Below, piece after piece: positions 8,702 to 16,214 of a DNA stretch of 64,000 bases (position 1 is the stretch's first letter; each line of letters starts with the position of its first letter). Both the position numbers and the translations under genes were made by a program. The notes under the pieces are model-generated. The model was not told the origin of the DNA. It was given only the letters and a program-made list of their open reading frames with translations, and ran no database searches. The stretch lies in the NCBI RefSeq assembly GCF_002269505.1, contig NZ_NQKQ01000028.1, positions 1 to 64,000 on the forward strand, read 5' to 3'. The stretch comes from Pseudomonas fragi (GTDB lineage Bacteria; Pseudomonadota; Gammaproteobacteria; Pseudomonadales; Pseudomonadaceae).

Positions 8702-8953
8702 ATGACAACGACAACTGAAACCCTCAACACGCTGGAACTTCTGAAAAAGGAAGCCGCCAAGATCCTCAATATCGAAACCGTTGATACCCATATCGGCTTG
8801 GGCGAACTGGGTATCGATTCACTCAATGTGGTTGAACTGATCGTCTATTGCGAACAGCTCTACGGATCCATTGATCCTGAGCAACTCAACATCACGCAGT
8901 ACACCACCCTGGAGCAAATCGACACCCAGTTGCATCAGCAACAAGTCGCCTGA
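8702..8953 (+). CDS. Acyl carrier protein
   Basis: 83 residues, acidic, four-helix carrier protein. Ser40 in LGELGIDSLNVVELI is the phosphopantetheine attachment site. AGGAG lies about seven bases before the ATG, the best ribosome site in this part of the cluster. Its place between an acyl-AMP ligase and KAS III-like genes makes it the likely carrier on which the pathway runs. It is separate from the housekeeping fatty-acid ACP, which normally lies beside fabD and fabF. Confidence 0.92.
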   Translation: MTTTTETLNTLELLKKEAAKILNIETVDTHIGLGELGIDSLNVVELIVYCEQLYGSIDPEQLNITQYTTLEQIDTQLHQQQVA

Positions 8954-8984
8954 TCGCCAGCCACCCTCATACCAGAAGCTCAAT

Positions 8985-9863
8985 ATGTCGAACTCGCCGC
9001 CCTTTGCATCAACGCCGTCACTTGGCACCGTTCCGGCTTTCACGGTCCATACGCTAGCTTACCTGCGCACAGAAACACCCTTTGTGTCGCCTCAGGTCAG
9101 CCTGGAGGATGCAGCGTTGGCGCTTGGGCAGCGGGTAGCCGATGAGGCTTGCCGTTATGCAAGCGACGCAGGCCCTATCGACGATTACGTGGTGAGCTCT
9201 ACCGTGCTGTCACAGTTTCTGGCTGACGGTTCGCCCCATGCAGGTTATTTCCAGGAGGCGATAGCCACCCGTTACGGGCGCTGTCCTGACTGGGTAACCA
9301 ACGCCTATGAATGCACAGGGTGGGGTTTCATCCTGCGCTATATCCAGAGCAAGGCGCAGTTCAACGGGCGTCGCAGGCTGTTACTGCAGATTGTCGATGC
9401 GGACATCCACAATTTTACGTACTGGTTAGGCAACAACCGCTGGGGCAAATCCGGTTTTGGCATCTGCACGTTAGTGATTGACGTGAGTCCAGAAGCCCAA
9501 AACATGCTGGTCATCGGCACTTCAAGCCAGGCTAATGCGCTGCTGCAATTAGGGCGAAACCTGCGCAGCTTCACCGAAAGCCGGCCTGGTTTAGGCATCG
9601 CGGTACCGTTTTTTCCAGAGATGTCACGCCGCGCCCTGTTCAAGTGCTTCGACACTTCTTGTGTGCACGCCGACCATTACCAACGCTTCGGTCATTCCTT
9701 CGGCAGCGACCCCTGGCTTTCGCTACTGGGCGAGCTTGGCGCGGGCTCCGCGCACACCGGCAGCGACTGCATCGTGTCTTCGCTGGCAATGAACGGCTAT
9801 TTTTCGATTGCTCAGATAACGCTCGCGCCCGATCTGCACTATGCACTGGAAGGTGAAATGTGA
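8985..9863 (+). CDS. KAS III-like (thiolase-fold) protein, Cys-containing
   Basis: 292 residues, shorter than the usual 320 of FabH. NAYECTGWGFIL places Cys110 at the FabH active-site position, and FGHSFGSD (His237) sits where FabH has its Asn-containing YGNTSAAS block. The FabH PHQAN motif is not recognisable. The same GHSFGSD block occurs in the KAS III-like protein at 11439, so the two are paralogues. The likely role is Claisen condensation or acyl transfer on ACP or CoA substrates. ATG 8985 is chosen because the frame upstream overlaps the ACP gene. Its stop overlaps the next start (GTGA). Confidence 0.7.
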   Translation: MSNSPPFASTPSLGTVPAFTVHTLAYLRTETPFVSPQVSLEDAALALGQRVADEACRYASDAGPIDDYVVSSTVLSQFLADGSPHAGYFQEAIATRYGRCPDWVTNAYECTGWGFILRYIQSKAQFNGRRRLLLQIVDADIHNFTYWLGNNRWGKSGFGICTLVIDVSPEAQNMLVIGTSSQANALLQLGRNLRSFTESRPGLGIAVPFFPEMSRRALFKCFDTSCVHADHYQRFGHSFGSDPWLSLLGELGAGSAHTGSDCIVSSLAMNGYFSIAQITLAPDLHYALEGEM

Positions 9864-10432
9864 AGAACGCGCAAACCTGTTCCCTGCTGTTGCAGCGCAA
9901 TCCGGATTACAACCTGGCAATCCCTTGTTCGGCTCGCAACCTGCCACTGTTCGAAACGCAAGACTATGCACGCCGAAGTGTGTACGCACACGACAACTCC
10001 ACGCCTGTGCTGGTCAACAATCAGCAGTACTACACCCTGCTGTCGACGCTGGCCCGGCGTATTTGGGACAGCTGCGGTGAGCAAACGCTGCTCCTGGCGC
10101 AAGTCCGAATGCCTTCCATCGACCTTGCGCTGCCAAAAAACCTGCTCGATCCACGTGTGACGCTGGGCGCCCATCTATGCAATGAAGCCTTGTTCTGGGC
10201 ACACCAGATCCAGACACCGGTGGTCTGGATCAGCGCTGAACAGATTCGGCGCGACCTGTGGGACGGCGGCGATAACCTCGTGCACATCGCAGCCTGGAAT
10301 ACCGCACAAACGCCAGCCATCAACGAGTGGTTCTTACCCGACCTGGACTACTTCGCGGCGCAGGTACATACATCACCTGTGCATGAGCAGTTCACGACCT
10401 CTCAACCGAAATGTACGCACGTACAGAGGTGA
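9860..10432 (+). CDS. Conserved-context protein of unknown function
   Basis: 190 residues with no family I recognise. It has no signal peptide or membrane segment, a moderate number of Trp and Tyr residues, and four Cys. The middle contains QVRMPSIDLALPK and HLCNEALFWAHQ. The GTG start overlaps the previous gene by four bases, and the stop lies two bases before the next ATG, so it is translationally coupled on both sides and is clearly part of the operon. It could be a partner subunit of the KAS III-like protein or of the diiron protein that flank it. Confidence 0.6.
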   Translation: MKNAQTCSLLLQRNPDYNLAIPCSARNLPLFETQDYARRSVYAHDNSTPVLVNNQQYYTLLSTLARRIWDSCGEQTLLLAQVRMPSIDLALPKNLLDPRVTLGAHLCNEALFWAHQIQTPVVWISAEQIRRDLWDGGDNLVHIAAWNTAQTPAINEWFLPDLDYFAAQVHTSPVHEQFTTSQPKCTHVQR

Positions 10433-10434
10433 TC

Positions 10435-11424
10435 ATGCAAACCAAGCACGAACAGACACTGGATGATGGCCAGCCGATCAAGTGGAATTTTTCGGTCGAG
10501 GCTTATATGTCTCAGACCTACGATTTCAGCGATGACAGCTTGAATGCGCTGTATCAGAAAACCAAGGCCAACCAATGGGATGTCAATACCGACATCGATT
10601 GGAGCTACGAGCTCAATCCAGACAATCCACTGGGCATGCCGGACGGCACACTGCTGATCTACGGCACCGATGTCTGGAACAAAATGAATGAACAAAACCG
10701 TGCCGAAATTCGTCATCACTCGCAAGGCTGGACCCTGTCACAGGTACTGCACGGTGAACAGGCTGCCTTGATCTGCGCATCGAAACTGGCGGTGGCAGAA
10801 GAAAGCCTCTCGGCCCGCCTCTGTGCCGCCGGGCAAATCATCGATGAAGCCCGTCATATTGAAGCTTTCGGTCGCCTGGTGAATAGCAAGCTGCCCATCA
10901 GCTACCCCATGAGCAAGGCGCTTAAAGGCCTGCTGCAAGACACCATTACCACCAGCAAACTCGACATGACCAACCTTGGCATGCAAGTGCTGGTCGAGGG
11001 CATTGCGCTGTCACTGTTTCAAAGCATGGTCGCCTACACCAAAGACCCTTTTATCAAGGACCTGATGACGCGCATTCAGCGTGATGAGGCGCGCCACTTC
11101 GCCATTGGCCGTATCACGCTGGGCAGCGTGTACAAGGAAATGAGCAGCACTGAACGCAAGGAACGCGAAGAGTTTGTGGTTGAAGGTGCTTACACCTTGT
11201 ACGAACACCTGTGCGCCGACGACATCTGGGAACCGATGGGCTTATCCAAAAAAGAGTGCAGCCACCTGGTCAGGAGCTCGGATGTAGCCAGCTCCATGCG
11301 CCGTTCCATTTTCCGGCGGCTGGTACCCACCATCCGTGAAATGGGTTTGCTGACGCCCCGTGTAAGCGATGCCTTTGAAAAGCTCAAAGTGCTGGACTAC
11401 GCCGCCATGCCAATGCCGGCTTAA
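10435..11424 (+). CDS. Diiron ferritin-like oxygenase (AurF/CmlI-type motif)
   Basis: 329 residues, all-helical. Two exact E-X28-DEARH motifs are present: Glu108 with Asp137-Glu138-Ala-Arg-His141, and Glu188 with Asp217-Glu218-Ala-Arg-His221. They supply the carboxylate and His ligands of a diiron centre. Doubled E-X28-37-DExxH motifs are the signature of N-oxygenases such as AurF and related diiron oxygenases. Given the PLP decarboxylase two genes downstream, an amine nitrogen is a possible target, but C-oxidation is equally possible. ATG 10435 is preceded by AGAGGTG and by the stop of the previous gene. Confidence 0.75.
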   Translation: MQTKHEQTLDDGQPIKWNFSVEAYMSQTYDFSDDSLNALYQKTKANQWDVNTDIDWSYELNPDNPLGMPDGTLLIYGTDVWNKMNEQNRAEIRHHSQGWTLSQVLHGEQAALICASKLAVAEESLSARLCAAGQIIDEARHIEAFGRLVNSKLPISYPMSKALKGLLQDTITTSKLDMTNLGMQVLVEGIALSLFQSMVAYTKDPFIKDLMTRIQRDEARHFAIGRITLGSVYKEMSSTERKEREEFVVEGAYTLYEHLCADDIWEPMGLSKKECSHLVRSSDVASSMRRSIFRRLVPTIREMGLLTPRVSDAFEKLKVLDYAAMPMPA

Positions 11425-11438
11425 CAGGAAATACAGTC

Positions 11439-12416
11439 ATGACGCCCTCAACTACTGCGGCAACAAACAGCCCCGCCCCCTTCACGATAGGTATTGAAGC
11501 CGCCGCTTACGAATTACCCGGCGAACGCCAGGACATCAATGACTGGGCTCAGCAATACAAGTTGCCCGCCGAGCGCATTGAAATGATCCGTAATGCGGGT
11601 TGCCGTTATTTCCATGTGGCACCGGACATCGACGAGGTCGAGCTGGCCAAGCGCGCGGTCGCTCGCCTGCAAGACGAGCACGGCTTCAAGGGCAGCGACA
11701 TCGGTGCGGTAATCCATGTGCATACCGGGCTGTTCAGCGTACCACCTGCGCCACGCAGTCTGCCGCTGGAAGTGTCGACGGCATTCGGCATAAAGCCTGT
11801 CTGGGCCGGCTCGATCGCACAGCTCAATTGCTCGTCGATCAGCGTCGCCATTCAGATGGCCCAGGCCTTGATGAAGGTGCATAGCCAATTGCATACAGTG
11901 CTGATCGTGTCATCCGACCGGGTCTTTATCGAGCGTTACCGGGTATTGCAGGCGAGCATCTTAAGTGATGGCGCGGGGTGCTTGCTGGTGACCCGTAACA
12001 GCCGCCGTAACCGGGTCGGTGCAACGGCCGTGCGCAACTATGGCAGCTGGTACCTGGGTTCCGTGACCAATAACGCGGTGAAACAGGCCATGTTCAATCT
12101 GGAGTGGCACTACACCCGTAAAGTCATGATGGAAGCCGTGGCCGACTGTGGCGTGGCGCTCAGCGATTTCTCCTGCATTTTGCCTTACAACTCCAACCAC
12201 TCTGGCTGGAACGCGTTCTGTAACGCCATGGCGATTCCCTCCACCACGCTTTATTCAGACAACATCCTGCACAAAGGCCACTCCTTTGGCTCGGATCTGG
12301 CGATCAACCTGGCCGATATTGGCTTGAGCAAGGTCGATGCGGGCGCACACCTGATGAACATAACGGAATCGGACAACGGTTCATTTTCGGCATTGACCCT
12401 TCATCCGGTGAATTGA
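11439..12416 (+). CDS. KAS III-like protein with His in place of the usual Asn
   Basis: 325 residues of KAS III fold. Cys131 in AQLNCSSISVAI aligns with the FabH nucleophile. Where FabH has PHQAN this protein has LPYNSNHSGW, so the catalytic His position is Tyr, and where FabH has YGNTSA it has KGHSFGSD with His281 at the Asn position. The active site therefore differs from decarboxylating FabH and may perform acyl transfer or non-decarboxylating condensation. It is paralogous to the protein at 8985. The ATG follows CAGGAAATACAGTC. One base separates its stop from the decarboxylase ATG. Confidence 0.75.
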   Translation: MTPSTTAATNSPAPFTIGIEAAAYELPGERQDINDWAQQYKLPAERIEMIRNAGCRYFHVAPDIDEVELAKRAVARLQDEHGFKGSDIGAVIHVHTGLFSVPPAPRSLPLEVSTAFGIKPVWAGSIAQLNCSSISVAIQMAQALMKVHSQLHTVLIVSSDRVFIERYRVLQASILSDGAGCLLVTRNSRRNRVGATAVRNYGSWYLGSVTNNAVKQAMFNLEWHYTRKVMMEAVADCGVALSDFSCILPYNSNHSGWNAFCNAMAIPSTTLYSDNILHKGHSFGSDLAINLADIGLSKVDAGAHLMNITESDNGSFSALTLHPVN

Positions 12417-12417
12417 A

Positions 12418-13593
12418 ATGGCAGTGACCAACGCCTGCGTGCCTGAAAAGATCGACGCCGCAACGACCGACCAATGGCTGCTGAGTCTGAAAACGCCGTG
12501 CTATGTACTGGACCCCACCGTCGTAATGGCGCGTTACGCTGATTTGCGCGAGCGTTTGGGTACACCGTTGATTGTGTCGCTCAAGGCCAATCCCAATCTG
12601 GATTTGTTGATCCGCTGTGGCCACGCCTTCATCGACGGTGTAGAGCTGGCCAGCCTGGGTGAACTCGATATTGTCGCGGGTCGCATCAACGCCCCCAAAT
12701 ACGTGAACAATCCGTCGATGGATGAAGCGTTCATGCGCGCGGCCCTGGCCTCTCGCTGCATCTTCATTATCGACAGTCTGGAGCAGGCGCAGCGGCTGAT
12801 TGGCGTCATCGGTAAACAGGCCGCGCCGCAAACGGTATTGCGCTTGAATGCGGGCCAACTGGTCAGTTCGGGCAAACACGTGGCGGACCATTTCGGCATG
12901 AGTCGCCACGACGCCTTACTGACGACGGTCGCATTGGCCCAGGCCAACGTGCCCATCATCGGCCTCCATACCTTTGCGGGCTCCAATAGCTTTCACATTG
13001 ATGACAAGGGTGCCGATGCCGCCGCCCTTGCCCATGCGCTCGCAGCCTTCGCGCCCCAAGTCGCACGACTTACCGGCCTGCCCGTAACGTTTCTTAACGT
13101 CGGCGGCGGTTTCTCCGAGCACTTGCACAACCAGGCACAGACGTTTGACGCGTATCGCCAGCGTATTGCCCCGCTGCACGAAGACTTCAAGGTCGTCCAC
13201 GAGTCCGGGCGCGGCGTCTTCGCTGGCGCAGGCACGTTCGTGACCCGCGTGCGTTCAGTCAAAGCCTTGGGCGAACGTTACGTTGCCGTCTGCGACGGTG
13301 GCCTGAGCCACAACTTCCTGCTGGCCAAAACTGAATCCATGTTGAAGAACTACGCCCAGCCGCGCCTGCTGCGGCGCCAGCAGGCACCCGTTGACGCGCC
13401 CCTGCTGGCGACCCAGTTCGTGGGCAGCACCTGCAGCCGCGCCGATGTGATCGGCTGGAATCATGCCGTGTCGGCCCCGCCGAGCGTGGGCGACCTGGTG
13501 ATCTTCGAGAACTGCGGCGCCTATAACCAGACGTATAGCGTCAGCGCTTTTCTCTCGCAAAGCCCCGCACACACCTATATCCACCAATCCTAG
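12418..13593 (+). CDS. PLP-dependent decarboxylase, DAP/ornithine decarboxylase-like (fold III)
   Basis: 391 residues. Lys56 in VSLKANPN is the PLP Schiff-base lysine at the start of the alanine-racemase-type barrel. FLNVGGGFS and ESGRGVF are the phosphate-binding Gly loop and the GR motif, and GSTCSRADV (Cys339) is the C-terminal catalytic Cys block, followed by FENCGAYN. All residues expected of an active L-amino acid decarboxylase are present. Family members such as BtrK decarboxylate an aminoacyl group held on an ACP, and a related decarboxylase is paired with an AMP ligase in exosortase-associated loci. The same pairing occurs here with the next gene. Confidence 0.85.
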   Translation: MAVTNACVPEKIDAATTDQWLLSLKTPCYVLDPTVVMARYADLRERLGTPLIVSLKANPNLDLLIRCGHAFIDGVELASLGELDIVAGRINAPKYVNNPSMDEAFMRAALASRCIFIIDSLEQAQRLIGVIGKQAAPQTVLRLNAGQLVSSGKHVADHFGMSRHDALLTTVALAQANVPIIGLHTFAGSNSFHIDDKGADAAALAHALAAFAPQVARLTGLPVTFLNVGGGFSEHLHNQAQTFDAYRQRIAPLHEDFKVVHESGRGVFAGAGTFVTRVRSVKALGERYVAVCDGGLSHNFLLAKTESMLKNYAQPRLLRRQQAPVDAPLLATQFVGSTCSRADVIGWNHAVSAPPSVGDLVIFENCGAYNQTYSVSAFLSQSPAHTYIHQS

Positions 13594-13603
13594 GGACGTC
13601 ACC

Positions 13604-15178
13604 ATGACCGCCCACATCAGTTTGTACGACCTGTTGAAAGACAGCGCCCAACACCATGGCGAGCGCCGTGCGTTCGCACAAGGCGCAAAGATGGCGACTT
13701 ATTGCGAACTGCTACAGGACGTGCGCCTGACGGCAGCGAGGCTGGCCGATAGCGGTGTGCAAGCAGGCGAACGCGTCGCTGTCTATGCGGGCAAGCAGTA
13801 CGAAACCGTCGTCATGTTTCTGGCGATCAATGCCCGGGGCGCGATTCTGGTGCCCATCAATCCTCAGCTCAAAGAGCAACAGGTGCGCCATATCCTGCTG
13901 GACAGCGGTGCTCGCTTGCTCGTCAGTACGGGCCCACGCCTCAGACGTATCGAGGCGATGGTGAAGGACATCGAAATCGATACCTGGGCACTGGAAAAAC
14001 TACAGTCCGACACCCCGAACACGCCGACCGATGCGGCGGATGTCGACACATCCAGCGCCGTCACAGACAGTGATTCTGCGGCCATTTTGTATACCTCCGG
14101 CTCAACGGGGCGGCCCAAAGGTGTGGTGCTGTCGCAACGCAACCTGGTGTCTGGCGCCGATAGCGTCGCTCATTATCTGGGCTTGCGGGCCGATGACGTC
14201 ATCCTCGGAATATTGCCGCTGAGCTTCGATGCCGGACTCAGTCAACTGACCACAGCGCTGGTCAGCGGTGCTTGCTACGCGCCGCTGGATTTCCTGCAAG
14301 CGGGCGAAGTCCCGACGTTCTGCGAAGCCCATGGCGTCACCGTGATTACCGGCGTACCGCCGCTGTGGATGCAACTGGCGTCAGTGCAATGGCCACAGCC
14401 TGCCGGCGCACGCATTCGCTGCTTTGCCAATACCGGCGGGCATATGCCACCGCCTTTACTGGAGAAACTCAAAAGCGCGTTTCCCCATGCGCTGCCCTAC
14501 CTGATGTACGGCTTGACCGAGGCTTTCCGCTCGACCTATCTGGCACCGGAAGCGGCCGTCACCCGGCCCGACTCAATCGGCAAGGCGGTCCCTAACGCAG
14601 ATATTCGCGTGATGCGCCCGAACGGCACCGAATGCGCCGCTGGAGAGCACGGCGAGTTGGTGCACCGGGGGGCGTTCGTCACGCTCGGGTACTGGAATGA
14701 CCCGGAACTGACCGCCCAACGCTTTCGTCCCTGGCTACACCCGGACCGGCAGATTTCGCGCGCCGAAACAGCGGTCTGGTCGGGCGATATCGTCTACCGC
14801 GACAGCGACGACTTTCTGTATTTCGTTGCCCGTAGCGACGACATGATCAAGACCTCTGGCTATCGCGTCAGCCCCACCGAAGTCGAAGAAGTCCTGTTTA
14901 CCGTGGATGACATCACCGAAGCGGCAGCGTTTGGTGTGCCGCATCCGCAACAGGGCGAAGCCATCATCATCAGCCTGTTCGCCCACCCGCAGATTCAGAC
15001 CAGCGCCCAGGCACTGATCAAGCTGTGCAGGGACAAACTGCCGACCTATATGGTGCCGCTGCATGTGTCCTTCCATGACTCGCCTTTACCGCGCAACCCG
15101 AACGGCAAGATCGACCGAAAGCAGCTGAAGCAGCAGTTTTCCGAGTTTTTCTCCCCCTCACTTACGGTCACGGAATAG
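13604..15178 (+). CDS. AMP-forming acyl/amino-acyl ligase (ANL superfamily)
   Basis: 524 residues. ILYTSGSTGRPKGVVLS near residue 160 is the nucleotide loop, LMYGLTEAFRSTY the A5 region, WSGDIVYRDSD the A7 Asp region and SDDMIKTSGYRVSPTEVEEV the hinge. LPRNPNGKIDRKQL contains the catalytic lysine. The sequence is closer to the ligases paired with PLP decarboxylases in exosortase-associated loci than to the FAAL at 5777. It probably activates the substrate of the decarboxylase or a second acyl unit for transfer to the ACP. The ATG lies ten bases after the decarboxylase stop with AGGGACG upstream. Confidence 0.8.
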   Translation: MTAHISLYDLLKDSAQHHGERRAFAQGAKMATYCELLQDVRLTAARLADSGVQAGERVAVYAGKQYETVVMFLAINARGAILVPINPQLKEQQVRHILLDSGARLLVSTGPRLRRIEAMVKDIEIDTWALEKLQSDTPNTPTDAADVDTSSAVTDSDSAAILYTSGSTGRPKGVVLSQRNLVSGADSVAHYLGLRADDVILGILPLSFDAGLSQLTTALVSGACYAPLDFLQAGEVPTFCEAHGVTVITGVPPLWMQLASVQWPQPAGARIRCFANTGGHMPPPLLEKLKSAFPHALPYLMYGLTEAFRSTYLAPEAAVTRPDSIGKAVPNADIRVMRPNGTECAAGEHGELVHRGAFVTLGYWNDPELTAQRFRPWLHPDRQISRAETAVWSGDIVYRDSDDFLYFVARSDDMIKTSGYRVSPTEVEEVLFTVDDITEAAAFGVPHPQQGEAIIISLFAHPQIQTSAQALIKLCRDKLPTYMVPLHVSFHDSPLPRNPNGKIDRKQLKQQFSEFFSPSLTVTE

Positions 15179-15182
15179 CCTC

Positions 15183-16178
15183 ATGCTTCGAATCCGCGCT
15201 ATCGCTTCTCAGGTTCCCGACACGACCCCATTCCGGGCGGTACAAGCCCAGGAAAAAAACATCGGCTATGGCCATCTGTTGTACAAGTCGGCGGTCTTTT
15301 CCATGCCTCGCGGCAGGGGCAGGATTGACGCCGAAGAAGCGCTTCGGCTGCTCCCCACGGCGAACATCGCACTGCCCGTAGCACCCCCTTTGCAAAGCGG
15401 CGCCGACCTGGCGCTGGAAGCGGTCGCGCGTTTGCGTGAACAGGTTTCGGCAGAAACGCTGGCACAGGTGACCCACATTGTGGTGACCAATAGCGCCCTT
15501 AACCAACGCATTAATGAATCGGTCGCAGGCCGTATCCAGCATGCACTGGGTTTGCCCAAAGCGTTGCCTTTCGCCATCGGCCAATCGGGTACTGCCGGCG
15601 TATTCAACGCACTGAGCATGATCGAAGCGTTGGTCAGCCTCGGCGGCAAAGTGCTGTTGGTAGCGTCCGATAAGTGGCTTTACCCGTTCTTTCGCGCCTG
15701 GGGTGATCTGGTGGTGTACGGCGACGGCGCAGCCGCCATCTTGCTCGATGGCGAGGGGCAGGCTTCGCCTGGCTGGGGAGTGATACGCGCCTCGGCCATG
15801 CACTATGGCGCGGCCATCGACAACCCCTGGGGACTGACGCCTGCCGCCCTGGCTGAACGCCTGCATCCGCTGGCGGTGAGTGCAGCGCAAACAGCGATCG
15901 AGCGCTCCGGCCTGAGCGCCAGCGATATCGATTGGGTGTTGCCGGCAGGATTCAGCGACAGCTTCACCCTCGGCGTCAGCCGCGAACTGGGCATTGCGCA
16001 AGCGCGACATTTTGAACTCGGTGCCCTGGGCCATCAGTCGAGCGCGGCCCCCTTGCTGTCGCTCATGCGCCTGCGTGCCTCCCTGCCTCGGGGCAAAACG
16101 GCCACCGCCCTGCTTTGGGATGCGGCGTTGTGCGGTACCGCTGGCGCCATCGTGGCCGAGATCCAGGCTGACGCCTGA
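15183..16178 (+). CDS. KAS III-like protein lacking the active-site Cys
   Basis: 331 residues with clear KAS III layout, including VTHIVVTNSALNQR, VLLVASDKW and YGDGAAAILL. The nucleophile block reads GQSGTAGVFNAL, which aligns Thr137 with the catalytic Cys. The PHQAN block is LPAGFSDSF, and the Asn block is LGALGHQSSAAP, with His again at the Asn position. It therefore cannot act by the standard thioester mechanism and may be a structural partner of another KAS III-like protein or a different kind of transferase. It starts four bases after the ligase stop. Confidence 0.7.
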   Translation: MLRIRAIASQVPDTTPFRAVQAQEKNIGYGHLLYKSAVFSMPRGRGRIDAEEALRLLPTANIALPVAPPLQSGADLALEAVARLREQVSAETLAQVTHIVVTNSALNQRINESVAGRIQHALGLPKALPFAIGQSGTAGVFNALSMIEALVSLGGKVLLVASDKWLYPFFRAWGDLVVYGDGAAAILLDGEGQASPGWGVIRASAMHYGAAIDNPWGLTPAALAERLHPLAVSAAQTAIERSGLSASDIDWVLPAGFSDSFTLGVSRELGIAQARHFELGALGHQSSAAPLLSLMRLRASLPRGKTATALLWDAALCGTAGAIVAEIQADA

Positions 16179-16214
16179 ACCCAGATGCAAACCGCTTATT
16201 AATCAGGAAAACCT

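Noticed and set aside
12418..15178. Exosortase/PEP-CTERM sorting locus
   Set aside because: Only the decarboxylase and ligase resemble that system; no exosortase, PEP-CTERM protein or polysaccharide genes are present.
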